Assembly (NCBI RefSeq): GCF_002778325.1
Contig: NZ_NESI01000013.1
Span: 1-46,168 of the forward strand
DNA length: 46,168 nt
Direction: 5' to 3'
DNA from: Limnohabitans sp. B9-3
Lineage (GTDB): Bacteria > Pseudomonadota > Gammaproteobacteria > Burkholderiales > Burkholderiaceae_C
The position numbers and the translations under genes were made by a program. Under the pieces are notes generated by a model that was not told the origin of the DNA, did not search any database, and saw only the letters and a list, made by a program, of their open reading frames with translations. This document shows, one piece after another, positions 7,169-15,197 of the stretch (positions are counted from its first letter, which is position 1; each line of letters opens with the position of its first letter).

Positions 7169-8614
7169 ATGCACAAGTTTGATGAAATGTATGCCCAGCT
7201 GCCGTATATCGACAGTGCGGTCAGGCCCCATTACCGGAACTACTTAGATTGGCTCCAGCGCCAAGATCCGCAGTCCATGCGCGACAGACGCGAAGAAGCG
7301 GAGATGATTTTTCGTCGCGTCGGCATCACCTTTGCGGTGTACGGCGACAAAGACGAAGATGGCTCGGGCACCGAACGCCTGATTCCGTTTGACCTGATTC
7401 CACGCATCATTCCCGCCCATGAATGGCAAGACATGGAAAAAGGCTTGACCCAACGTGTAACCGCGTTGAATCGCTTCATCCACGACGTCTACCACGACCA
7501 AGAGATTTTGAAGGCGGGCCTCATCCCCTCGGAACAGGTGCTGAACAACGCCCAGTTCCGCCCCGAGATGATGGGGGTGGATGTGCCCAACGGCGTGTAT
7601 TCACACATCAGCGGGGTTGACATTGTGCGAGCCCCCAACGCTGCGGGCGAGGGCGAGTACTACGTGCTCGAAGACAACCTGCGCGTGCCCAGTGGCGTGA
7701 GCTACATGTTGGAAGACCGCAAGATGATGATGCGGCTCTTCCCCGAGCTCTTCAGCCAACACCGCGTGGCCCCCGTGGCGCATTACCCCGACTTGTTGCT
7801 CGAGACCTTGCGTGCCAGCGGCCCCGCCACCACCGACAACCCCACCGTGGTGGTGTTGACCCCCGGCATGTACAACAGCGCTTATTTTGAGCACGCCTTC
7901 TTGGCGCAACAGATGGGCGTGGAGTTGGTCGAAGGCCAAGATCTGTTTGTGAAAGACAGCTTTCTCTACATGCGCACCACCCGTGGTCCCAAGCGCGTGG
8001 ATGTGATTTACCGCCGTGTGGACGATGACTTCTTAGACCCTAAGGTGTTCCGTTCTACCTCCACGCTCGGCTGCGCAGGCTTGATGGATGTGTACCGCGC
8101 CGGTCATGTGAGCATTTGCAACGCCGTGGGAACGGGCATAGCCGACGACAAGTCGATCTACCCCTACGTGCCACAAATGATTGAGTTTTACTTGGGCGAA
8201 AAGCCCATCCTCAACAACGTGCCTACCTTCCAGTGTCGCAAAAAAGACGACTTGGCCTACACCTTGGCCAACTTGGACAAGCTGGTGGTCAAAGAAGTGC
8301 ACGGCGCAGGCGGCTACGGCATGTTGGTCGGTCCTGCCGCCACCAAGGCGGAGATTGAAGAATTCCGCCAAGTGCTGATTGCCAAGCCCGACGGCTACAT
8401 CTCGCAGCCCACGTTGAGTTTGTCCAGCAGCCCGACCTACGTGGAGAGTGGCATTGCGCCACGCCACATCGACTTGCGCCCGTTCGTGCTGAGCGGCAAG
8501 AGCGTGCAAATGGTGCCCGGCGGCTTGACCCGCGTGGCATTGAAAGAAGGCTCACTCGTGGTGAACAGCAGCCAAGGCGGCGGCACCAAAGACACATGGA
8601 TTTTGGAGGTTTAA
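7169..8614 (+). CDS. Circularly permuted ATP-grasp type 2 protein
   Basis: A 481-residue member of the circularly permuted ATP-grasp family (formerly DUF404/DUF407). Family landmarks seen are the N-terminal RHPHYR-like motif (here VRPHYRNYLDW), LTQRVTALNRFIHDVYHDQ, LEDNLRVPSGVSYMLEDR, YRRVDDDFLDP, KEVHGAGGYGML and the C-terminal LRPFVLSGKSV...GGLTRVAL. These proteins are predicted to catalyse ATP-dependent carboxylate-amine ligation, probably making or tagging a peptide. Substrates are unknown. AGGAG lies about 6 nt before the ATG. The alpha-E gene begins 2 bp after the stop, so the two form an operon, the usual pairing for this family. Confidence 0.9.
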   Translation: MHKFDEMYAQLPYIDSAVRPHYRNYLDWLQRQDPQSMRDRREEAEMIFRRVGITFAVYGDKDEDGSGTERLIPFDLIPRIIPAHEWQDMEKGLTQRVTALNRFIHDVYHDQEILKAGLIPSEQVLNNAQFRPEMMGVDVPNGVYSHISGVDIVRAPNAAGEGEYYVLEDNLRVPSGVSYMLEDRKMMMRLFPELFSQHRVAPVAHYPDLLLETLRASGPATTDNPTVVVLTPGMYNSAYFEHAFLAQQMGVELVEGQDLFVKDSFLYMRTTRGPKRVDVIYRRVDDDFLDPKVFRSTSTLGCAGLMDVYRAGHVSICNAVGTGIADDKSIYPYVPQMIEFYLGEKPILNNVPTFQCRKKDDLAYTLANLDKLVVKEVHGAGGYGMLVGPAATKAEIEEFRQVLIAKPDGYISQPTLSLSSSPTYVESGIAPRHIDLRPFVLSGKSVQMVPGGLTRVALKEGSLVVNSSQGGGTKDTWILEV

Positions 8615-8616
8615 CG

Positions 8617-9606
8617 ATGCTGAGCCGAACTGCTGACCACCTGTTTTGGATGTCCCGCTACACCGAGCGGGCCGAAAACACCGCACGCCTGTTGGACGTG
8701 AATTACCAAACCTCGCTGCTGCCGCAGTCTGCCGAGGTGGCCCAAATGGGCTGGCAAGGCTTGCTGTCGATCAGCGAGTTGCTGCCGTCGTACCAAGCCC
8801 GCCATGGCGACATTACCCCGCATCATGTGATGGAGTTCATGGTGAAGGACGAGAGCAACCCGTCGTCCATCATCTCGTGTTTACGTGCCGCTCGTGAAAA
8901 TGCGCGCGCTGTGCGTGGCAGCCTCACCACCGAGGTGTGGGAAACGCAAAACCAGACGTGGCTGGAGTTGAACCGCATGCTCAAAGGCGGCGAGTTTGAG
9001 CGCGACCCGGGGCAATTTTTTGAGTGGGTGAAGTTTCGCTCGCACCTGTCACGCGGCGTGACCGTGGGCACCATGCTGATGGACGAGGCCTTGCACTTCA
9101 TGCGATTGGGCACCTTCTTGGAGCGTGCTGACAACACCGCCCGCTTGGTAGATGTGAAGTTCCATGCGGTGGCGCATGACTTCTTTGGGCAAAGCCAAAC
9201 GCAAAGTCCAAGTTCCGGCGCAGGCCAGGTACAGGTCAAAGAGCAAGACCACGACTTCTACCACTGGAGCGCGATTTTGCGCAGCGTCTCCGGCTTTGAG
9301 ATTTACCGCAAGGTGTACCGCGACGTGATTCACCCCGAGCGTGTGGCCGAGTTGCTGATCTTGCGTGCCGACATGCCGCGCTCGCTGCATGCTTGTATGA
9401 ACGAGGTGGTTAACAACATCGCCATGGTGTCCGACGACCGCGCCATCGACAGCTATCGCCGCGCGGGAAAACTGCGTGCCGAGATGGAGTTTGGGCGCAT
9501 TGAAGAAATCTTGGCGAATGGCTTGCATGCCTATCTCACCCAGTTTTTGGACCGCGTGAACGAGATTGGTGCGAGCATCAGCCGGGAGTTTTTGGTGCCG
9601 AGTTGA
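8617..9606 (+). CDS. Alpha-E domain protein (DUF403)
   Basis: A 329-residue all-alpha protein beginning MLSRTADHLFWMSRYTERAE. It has two copies of the ERA-x-N-T-ARL-x-DV signature, one near the N-terminus and one at FLERADNTARLVDV, consistent with the duplicated four-helix Alpha-E family. The start at 8617 is chosen because a strong Shine-Dalgarno GGAGG (8605-8609) sits 7 nt upstream and it matches the family N-terminus; an in-frame ATG at 8596 would overlap the ATP-grasp gene. Alpha-E genes almost always accompany the permuted ATP-grasp gene and often a transglutaminase-like peptidase. No transglutaminase is present here; a toxin-antitoxin pair follows instead. Confidence 0.9.
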   Translation: MLSRTADHLFWMSRYTERAENTARLLDVNYQTSLLPQSAEVAQMGWQGLLSISELLPSYQARHGDITPHHVMEFMVKDESNPSSIISCLRAARENARAVRGSLTTEVWETQNQTWLELNRMLKGGEFERDPGQFFEWVKFRSHLSRGVTVGTMLMDEALHFMRLGTFLERADNTARLVDVKFHAVAHDFFGQSQTQSPSSGAGQVQVKEQDHDFYHWSAILRSVSGFEIYRKVYRDVIHPERVAELLILRADMPRSLHACMNEVVNNIAMVSDDRAIDSYRRAGKLRAEMEFGRIEEILANGLHAYLTQFLDRVNEIGASISREFLVPS

Positions 9607-9623
9607 GTGGCTTGACGGTGGGG

Positions 9624-9899
9624 TCAGTACACCGTGTCGTGGTCACCGACATTGATGAGAATAATTTGCTGGTCCTGAATCAGCAGCTCCAAGGTGATGC
9701 GGTAAGACAGATTGATCGACACCGAGTGCAAACCTGCAAGCCGACCCGACAAGGCGTGGAGCCGCAAAGACGGGTGATGCGGGTTGAGCTCTAGCAAGGC
9801 CAGCGTTTTGGCATAAGGGTTGCGCAGCTCAGGATGCCGCTTTAAAAAACGCACGACACGGCGCACGTAGCTGTCGGTGATGACCAGCGCGTAGGGCAT
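9624..9899 (-). CDS. RelE/ParE-superfamily toxin
   Basis: A 91-residue basic protein with the RelE/YafQ-like layout: helix VRRVVRFLKRHPELRNPYAK, the segment HPSLRLHALSGRLAGLHS, a SYRITLEL strand and the C-terminal GDHDTVY. The closing G-x-H-D-x-V-Y is characteristic of RelE/StbE/YafQ-type ribosome-dependent mRNA interferases, in which the C-terminal His/Tyr region is important. It lies 7 nt downstream of the antitoxin gene in the same direction (antitoxin first), the normal type II order. Its 3' end lies only 17 bp from the end of the alpha-E gene, which is convergent with it. Confidence 0.85.
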   Translation of the reverse strand: MPYALVITDSYVRRVVRFLKRHPELRNPYAKTLALLELNPHHPSLRLHALSGRLAGLHSVSINLSYRITLELLIQDQQIILINVGDHDTVY

Positions 9900-9906
9900 A
9901 GCCGTG

Positions 9907-10182
9907 TCAGTGACCAGCGTTGTCGCTCAACAGGGCATCAAGACGAGCCATATGATCTTGCGCGGTTTCTTGCACCACACGGCCTGCGGCCAAGTCGGCC
10001 TTGCTTTGCATCAGGGCTGCTTCCAATTCGCACTCACGCAAGTAGTGGTAGTGCGCCATGTCCATCACCACAAACCGTTCTTTGCCGCGCACGGAGATGG
10101 CAGCTTCGGTTTGCTCAGCCAGCACCGATTCAATGGCGGCGATGCCGCGTACTTTGAGGTCATTGGCGGTGAGTTGTTGCAT
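9907..10182 (-). CDS. Phd/YefM-type antitoxin
   Basis: A 91-residue protein starting MQQLTANDLKVRGIAAIESV, followed by EAAISVRGKERFVVMDMAHYHYLRECELE. The N-terminal region with the strand ISVRGKERFVVM fits the Phd/YefM DNA-binding fold, and the acidic, helical C-terminus would wrap the toxin. As in other type II modules it precedes the toxin gene, and it probably represses its own operon through the inverted repeat found 38 bp upstream at 10220-10247. Confidence 0.82.
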   Translation of the reverse strand: MQQLTANDLKVRGIAAIESVLAEQTEAAISVRGKERFVVMDMAHYHYLRECELEAALMQSKADLAAGRVVQETAQDHMARLDALLSDNAGH

Positions 10183-10219
10183 AGGTTTGGGGTCTTTATT
10201 GGATGTCGTGTTATTTTAA

Positions 10220-10247
10220 GTACGAATTAACGTGTTGTAAATCGTAC
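10220..10247 (-). promoter_or_regulatory. Candidate operator of the toxin-antitoxin operon
   Basis: An inverted repeat GTACGA (10220-10225) and TCGTAC (10242-10247) has arms 22 bp apart, about two helical turns, which suits two dimers or one dimer on a single face of the DNA. It lies 38-65 bp upstream of the antitoxin start in an AT-rich intergenic stretch. Autoregulation by antitoxin binding to such sites is standard for the family; the link here is inferred. Confidence 0.5.
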
Positions 10248-10381
10248 GATTGAGATGAGTTCATAACACGCTGACACCTGCTGATAAATGCCTCGCTTCA
10301 TGGGTAATTTGCTTAAAAGCAATATCTTTTCCGAGACAATCCCCTCATTATTTTTGACGTGATGAGAAGAGTAAAAAGTTC

Positions 10382-12607
10382 ATGCAGCCATCAAGCCCTG
10401 AATCCACCGACGTTGTCCAAGAATTGCCTCTCGCGGCGGCGACTTACAACGAAGGCAATGCGCATTTTCGTGAGGGCCGTTGGTCGCAAGCGCTGCAATG
10501 CTACGAGCAGTGTTTGAAGGACAACCCGCAGATGGAGCCTGCGGCGTTGCAGTTGGCCCGTTGCTGGGTCAACTTGGGCGATGGGGCGGCGGCGCGGCAA
10601 ACATTCACGCAGTTGCTCAAAGCGTTCCCTAACAATTACAGCGCTTGGCTGGAAGCGGGGCACTTGTGCCGTCAACAGGGCGTGCCGCAGCAAGCGGTGG
10701 CCAGTTATCGAAAGGCGGTACAGGTTGCACCCGAGCGTTTTGAGGCGAGGTTGGGGTTGGCCCGCGTGTTGGAAGATTTGGGCGAGTTTGAAGGGGCGGC
10801 AGCGGCTTATCACCATGCCCTCAACGCGGCCGGCGCCGAGAAAAATCGTACGGTGCACTGGCGCATGGCCAAGTACCGGCTGGAGCGCGGCGATGCGGCC
10901 CGCGCCTTGGAGTCGATGCGCCAAGCCTTGCTGATCTTGCGCATCAGCGGCGAGACGCTGGACGACAACGAGCGCGGTGAAATGCAAATGGATTTGGCCG
11001 ACATTTGCATGCGCTTAGGCATGACCCAAGACGGGCACCGTGCATTTGAACGCGCGAGTGTGGCCACGTCAGAGGCTACCTTGGTGCGTTTGGCCGACCT
11101 GTCGTTCCGCTACAACCTGTGGCAAGAAGCCCAATCGGTGCTGCGCCGTAACGTAGAGTTGCACCCCGACAGTGACACCGCGCATTGGAATTTGGCCCAT
11201 TCTTTGGCTGAGAGCTGGAACATGCAAGAAGCCCTAGAGGTGCTGGCGCGTGCCGAGGCGATTGCGCCGCAGTCGGGTGCCAAGTCCATGCGTGCCAGCG
11301 TGGCAGGGCGCTCGGGCGATGCCGACACGGCCTTGCAGTTGTACAAAGCCTTGGCTGACGAAGAGGGGCAGGGCTCCAAAATGCATTCCAGTGCCGCGAT
11401 GAGTTCGCTTTACAGCGACAAGCTGTCGGCGCAAGAGGTGGCCGATTTGCACCGCACGATGTTTGCGCACTTGGGTGAGAACGCGCGCACCGTCAGCAGC
11501 TTTAAGAACGACCGTTCGCCCAAGCGCAAGCTGCGCCTGGGCTTGGTGTCGGCAGACTTTCACCACCAACACCCCGTCAATATCTTCATGCAGCCCGTGC
11601 TGGCGCGCTTGGACCCCAAGGCTTTCGATGTGACCCTCTATTTCACGGGTGTTTCACACGACGAGCAAACCCAGTTGGCCAAGCGCCGCGTGGCGCGTTG
11701 GGTGGAGGTGACGAATTGGAGTGATGCGCAGTTGGCGCGTCGCATCGAAGAAGACGGCATCGATATTTTGTTGGACTTGTCGGGTCACACCAGCATGCAA
11801 CGCATGGCCGTGTTTGGCCAACGCGCCGCGCCGGTGCAGGCCACGTTCTTGGGTTACCCCGGATCAACCGGCGTGCCCAACATCGATTGGTTGGTGGCCG
11901 ACCCCGTGGTGGCCCCCAAAGGCAGCGAAGGCTTGTTCAGCGAAAAGCTGGCGCGCTTGCCCAATAGCGTGTTTTGCTTTGCCCCCGAGGTGGATTACCC
12001 CTACCCCAGTTACACGCAAGCGCACGCCACGCGTCCGTTGACCTTTGGCTCGTTCAACAATGTGCCCAAACTCACGCCGCACACGGTCAAGCTGTGGGCG
12101 GCGGTGTTGCACGAGGTGCCTGGCTCACGTTTGCTGCTGAAGGCACCCAGCTTCAAGGACGAGGGCGCTGTGGCAGCCTTTGCCCAGCGCTTTGAGGCCG
12201 AGGGCATTGCGCGTGATCGCCTTGAGTTCCGCGGCCCCGTGGGGCTGACCGACATGATGGCCGAGTACGCCGATGTGGACATTGCACTCGACCCCGTGCC
12301 CTACAACGGCGGCACCACCACTTTGCAAGCGTTGTGGATGGGCGTGCCCGTGGTGGTGAAGGCGGGCGGCAACTTTGTGTCGCGCATGGGCGCGAGCTTC
12401 ATGAGCGCCGCGGGTCTGCCGGAGTGGGTGGCTCAATCAGATGCCGACTATGTGCGTATTGCCGTGTCCATGGCTCAAGATCGTCAAGCCTTACTGTCTC
12501 TTAAACAAGGTTTGCGTGAGCGCTTGATGGCTTTGCCTGCATGGGATGTGGACGAATACACCCGTGACTTTGAAAAAGCGCTGCGCGCGATGTGGACGGC
12601 GCTTTAA
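10382..12607 (+). CDS. TPR-containing glycosyltransferase 41 (O-GlcNAc transferase/SPINDLY-like)
   Basis: A 741-residue protein. The N-terminal half (about residues 18-360) holds tandem tetratricopeptide repeats (for example EGNAHFREGRWSQALQCYEQ and SAWLEAGHLCRQQGVPQQAV). The C-terminal half (about 375-735) is a GT41 catalytic region: RLGLVSADFHHQHPVNIFM, DILLDLSGHTS, the APVQATFLGYPGSTG motif, and PYNGGTTTLQALWMGVPVV near residue 640. GT41 enzymes move GlcNAc or hexose from a nucleotide sugar to protein Ser/Thr or Asn. Bacterial versions are often cytoplasmic and modify adhesins or flagellin. It is a single-gene unit, convergent with rho. A huge Ser/Thr/Asn-rich adhesin lies about 4 kb away, but no shared transcription is visible. 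The substrate is unknown. Confidence 0.9.
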   Translation: MQPSSPESTDVVQELPLAAATYNEGNAHFREGRWSQALQCYEQCLKDNPQMEPAALQLARCWVNLGDGAAARQTFTQLLKAFPNNYSAWLEAGHLCRQQGVPQQAVASYRKAVQVAPERFEARLGLARVLEDLGEFEGAAAAYHHALNAAGAEKNRTVHWRMAKYRLERGDAARALESMRQALLILRISGETLDDNERGEMQMDLADICMRLGMTQDGHRAFERASVATSEATLVRLADLSFRYNLWQEAQSVLRRNVELHPDSDTAHWNLAHSLAESWNMQEALEVLARAEAIAPQSGAKSMRASVAGRSGDADTALQLYKALADEEGQGSKMHSSAAMSSLYSDKLSAQEVADLHRTMFAHLGENARTVSSFKNDRSPKRKLRLGLVSADFHHQHPVNIFMQPVLARLDPKAFDVTLYFTGVSHDEQTQLAKRRVARWVEVTNWSDAQLARRIEEDGIDILLDLSGHTSMQRMAVFGQRAAPVQATFLGYPGSTGVPNIDWLVADPVVAPKGSEGLFSEKLARLPNSVFCFAPEVDYPYPSYTQAHATRPLTFGSFNNVPKLTPHTVKLWAAVLHEVPGSRLLLKAPSFKDEGAVAAFAQRFEAEGIARDRLEFRGPVGLTDMMAEYADVDIALDPVPYNGGTTTLQALWMGVPVVVKAGGNFVSRMGASFMSAAGLPEWVAQSDADYVRIAVSMAQDRQALLSLKQGLRERLMALPAWDVDEYTRDFEKALRAMWTAL

Positions 12608-12645
12608 AAAAGGGCGTATGCGAAAACCGCATACGCCCTTTGTCT
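12607..12645 (-). terminator. Bidirectional terminator between the GT41 gene and rho
   Basis: A perfect 12-bp stem AGGGCGTATGCG / CGCATACGCCCT (12611-12622 and 12628-12639) encloses a 5-nt loop. On the minus strand it is followed by a run of six T (A-tract at 12606-12611 on the plus strand), so it serves rho best. On the plus strand a shorter TTTG tail follows, so it may also end the GT41 transcript. Confidence 0.88.
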
Positions 12646-12662
12646 GGTTAGCTTAAGAGGCT

Positions 12663-13925
12663 TTAGCCGCCGCGACGCATCATGTCGAAGAACTCGACGT
12701 TGGACTTGGTGGCCTTCATGCTCTTCAAAACCATTTCCATGGATTCGATCTCGTCCATGTTGTACATGAACTGGCGCAAGATGCGGGTCTTTTGCAAGAT
12801 CTCGGGTGGCAGCAACAACTCTTCGCGGCGCGTGCCGCTGCGGTTGAGTTGAATGGCGGGGAACACGCGCTTTTCGTACAAGCGGCGGTCAAGGTGAATT
12901 TCGCAGTTGCCCGTGCCTTTGAATTCTTCAAAGATCACTTCATCCATGCGGCTGCCGGTGTCGACCAAGGCAGTGGCGATGATGGTCAGTGAGCCACCTT
13001 CTTCCACTTTGCGGGCCGCGCCAAAGAAGCGCTTGGGACGTTGCAAGGCGTTGGAGTCCACACCACCTGACAACACTTTGCCCGACGAGGGCACCACGTT
13101 GTTGTAAGCGCGGGCGAGGCGGGTGATGGAGTCGAGCAAGATGACCACATCTTTTTTCAGTTCCACCAAACGCTTGGCGCGCTCAATCACCATTTCGGCC
13201 ACGTGCACGTGGCGTGCGGCGGGTTCGTCAAAGGTGGAGGCAATAACTTCGGCTTTGACCGAGCGTTGCATTTCTGTCACTTCTTCAGGGCGCTCGTCCA
13301 CCAACAACACCATCATGTGGGCATCGGGGTAATTGGCGGCAATCGCGTGGGCGATGTGCTGCATCATCACGGTCTTACCGCTCTTAGGCGGGGCGACGAC
13401 CAAGGCGCGTTGGCCTTTGCCGATGGGCGCAATGATGTCGATGATGCGACCCGTGATGTTTTCTTCGCCCTTGATCTCGCGTTCCAACTTCATCTGTTCG
13501 CGGGGGAAGAGCGGGGTCAAGTTCTCGAACATGACCTTGTGTTTGTTGTTCTCAGGCAGGTCGTCGTTGACCTTGTCGAGTTTGGTCAATGCAAAGTAAC
13601 GCTCGCCGTCTTTGGGGATACGCACTTCGCCTTCAATCATGTCACCGGTGTGTAGGTTGAAGCGGCGTACTTGGCTGGGGCTGATGTAGATGTCGTCTGT
13701 CGAAGCGGTGTAGCTGGTGTCGGGGCTGCGCAAGAAGCCAAAACCGTCGGGCAAGATTTCCAGAACGCCATCGGCAAACACTTGTTCGCCAGCACGGGCG
13801 CGCTTTTTGATGATGGCAAACATCAGCTCTTGCTTGCGCATACGGCCTGTGTTTTCGATTTCGAGTTCTTCGGCTTGTTTCAGCACTTCAGACACGTGCA
13901 GTGCCTTGAGTTCGTTCAGATGCAT
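12663..13925 (-). CDS. rho: Transcription termination factor Rho
   Basis: A 420-residue hexameric RNA-dependent ATPase that ends transcription. It has an N-terminal helical domain ([20 protein letters not shown]), an OSB RNA-binding domain with DGFGFLRS at about 60-67, Walker A APPKSGKT at 178-185, Walker B VVILLDS around 260-266 and the Q/R-loop region [21 protein letters not shown]. Length and motifs are those of a complete, ordinary Rho. A GGAG Shine-Dalgarno lies about 10 nt upstream of the ATG. It follows trxA on the same strand, separated by a terminator and a 150-bp leader, the arrangement common in beta-proteobacteria. Confidence 0.98.
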   Translation of the reverse strand: MHLNELKALHVSEVLKQAEELEIENTGRMRKQELMFAIIKKRARAGEQVFADGVLEILPDGFGFLRSPDTSYTASTDDIYISPSQVRRFNLHTGDMIEGEVRIPKDGERYFALTKLDKVNDDLPENNKHKVMFENLTPLFPREQMKLEREIKGEENITGRIIDIIAPIGKGQRALVVAPPKSGKTVMMQHIAHAIAANYPDAHMMVLLVDERPEEVTEMQRSVKAEVIASTFDEPAARHVHVAEMVIERAKRLVELKKDVVILLDSITRLARAYNNVVPSSGKVLSGGVDSNALQRPKRFFGAARKVEEGGSLTIIATALVDTGSRMDEVIFEEFKGTGNCEIHLDRRLYEKRVFPAIQLNRSGTRREELLLPPEILQKTRILRQFMYNMDEIESMEMVLKSMKATKSNVEFFDMMRRGG

Positions 13926-14072
13926 CTTGGGACTCCAGTAAAGGGAGTTCGTTAAAAAATTGGGGGGAGGTCGTGTGCGAGGCGTAAGGTGCCTCTAAGA
14001 CCAGAATTCAAGCCCAGTGTGGGAACCAGCAGCCTCATGGGCAGTTGGCGAATTCAGATTTGATTATGACAG
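13926..14072 (-). promoter_or_regulatory. rho leader/promoter region
   Basis: About 147 bp separate the trxA terminator from the rho start codon. The stretch has no coding frame that I can support. It must hold the rho promoter unless rho is read through from trxA. A long untranslated leader fits the known autoregulation of rho in other bacteria, but I could not define boxes or an attenuator with confidence. Confidence 0.35.
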
Positions 14073-14107
14073 GAAAAAAGCCCGCTGATTTCGCAATCAG
14101 CGGGCTT
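14073..14107 (-). terminator. Rho-independent terminator of trxA
   Basis: A perfect stem AAGCCCGCTGATT (14078-14090) / AATCAGCGGGCTT (14095-14107) encloses a 4-nt loop. On the minus strand it is followed by a T-tract (A-run at 14074-14079 on the plus strand). It lies just downstream of the trxA stop codon at 14126. Confidence 0.9.
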
Positions 14108-14125
14108 GTTGGGGATGGCCAAAAA

Positions 14126-14458
14126 TTAAGCCAGTTGTTGGTCAATGAAAGCGGTCAATTGCGCTTTGCTCATGGCGCCCACTTTGGTAGCGGCCAGTTG
14201 ACCACCTTTGAACAACATGAGCGTTGGGATGCCGCGAATGCCAAATTTGGCAGGAATGTCGCGGTTTTCGTCGACGTTCATCTTGGCAATTTGCAGCTTG
14301 CCTTCGTAAGCGGCAGACACTTCGTCCAAGATGGGGGCAATCATCTTGCAAGGACCGCACCATTCGGCCCAGTAGTCGACGAGTACGGGCTTGTCCGCTT
14401 GCAGAACGTCTGCCTCGAAGGTAGTGTCAGTAATGTGTTTGATCAGATCGCTTGCCAT
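14126..14458 (-). CDS. trxA: Thioredoxin 1
   Basis: A 110-residue cytoplasmic thioredoxin with the active site W-C34-G-P-C37-K, the buried Asp in VLVDYWAEW, the cis-Pro segment [12 protein letters not shown] and a normal C-terminal helix. It reduces protein disulfides using thioredoxin reductase. An AGAGGA ribosome binding site precedes the ATG. It ends at its own terminator upstream of rho and diverges from the FrnE-like gene across about 67 bp. Confidence 0.98.
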   Translation of the reverse strand: MASDLIKHITDTTFEADVLQADKPVLVDYWAEWCGPCKMIAPILDEVSAAYEGKLQIAKMNVDENRDIPAKFGIRGIPTLMLFKGGQLAATKVGAMSKAQLTAFIDQQLA

Positions 14459-14525
14459 GATGTGTCCTCTGTGAATTGGCTATAGAGCTACAGTTGGGGC
14501 ATTGTGGCAGAAAGCAAGTACACCT

Positions 14526-15182
14526 ATGAAAACTCTCACCATTGATGTTGTCTCCGATGTGGTTTGCCCGTGGTGCTACGTCGGCAAACGCCGCCTAGAG
14601 GGTGCTTTGGCACTTTGGGCGGCCGAGCACCCCGACATCACGCCTGAAGTGCGCTGGCACACCTTTCAACTCAACCCCGACATGCCCCAAGAAGGCATTG
14701 CGCGTGCTGAATACGTGCGCAAAAAATTTGGAGACCGCGCTGACACCATTTATGAGCGTGTCACAGGCGTGGGCCAAGAGGTGGGGATTGACTTTGCGTT
14801 TGACCATATCGCCCGTCAGCCCAACACCGTGGTCGCGCACAGCTTGATTGCCGTGTCCGAAGCTGGGCAAGCCCAAGACCGCATGGTCGAAGCCTTGTTC
14901 AAAGGCTACTTTTTGGATGGCAAAGACCTGACCGATGCGGTTGCGCTGATGGAGATAGCCGTCACCGCAGGGATGACGCCTGAGTTGGCCAAGCAAACGT
15001 TGGAAGATGCTGCGTTGCACACCCAAACCATGGACAGCGACAAGGCCGCCCGTGAAATGGGCTTCACCGGCGTGCCGTTTTTCATCTTCAATCGCAAGGT
15101 GGGTTTGTCGGGCGCGCACGAAAGTGAGACCTTGGTGCAAGCCATGCATGAGGCATTGGCTGACCAATCAGGCCAAAACTAG
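14526..15182 (+). CDS. DsbA-family oxidoreductase, FrnE-like
   Basis: A 218-residue thioredoxin-fold protein beginning MKTLTIDVVSDVVCPWCYVG. The active site is C14-P-W-C17, and a long helical insertion is followed by the cis-Pro region MGFTGVPFFIFNRKVGLSGA. This matches the FrnE/2-hydroxychromene-2-carboxylate isomerase-like branch of DsbA proteins. There is no signal peptide, so it probably acts in the cytoplasm as a disulfide oxidoreductase or isomerase. The start at 14526 was chosen over 14502 because it matches the family N-terminus. Its stop lies 15 bp from the end of tpsB, which converges on it. Confidence 0.88.
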   Translation: MKTLTIDVVSDVVCPWCYVGKRRLEGALALWAAEHPDITPEVRWHTFQLNPDMPQEGIARAEYVRKKFGDRADTIYERVTGVGQEVGIDFAFDHIARQPNTVVAHSLIAVSEAGQAQDRMVEALFKGYFLDGKDLTDAVALMEIAVTAGMTPELAKQTLEDAALHTQTMDSDKAAREMGFTGVPFFIFNRKVGLSGAHESETLVQAMHEALADQSGQN

Positions 15183-15197
15183 GGGCTGGCTTTTGGT

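Noticed and set aside
15172..15197. A CCAAAA...TTTTGG inverted repeat between the convergent DsbA-like and tpsB genes, as a possible terminator
   Set aside because: The stem is short and A/T-only and lies partly within the coding end of the DsbA-like gene. No T-tract follows a GC-rich stem on either strand.
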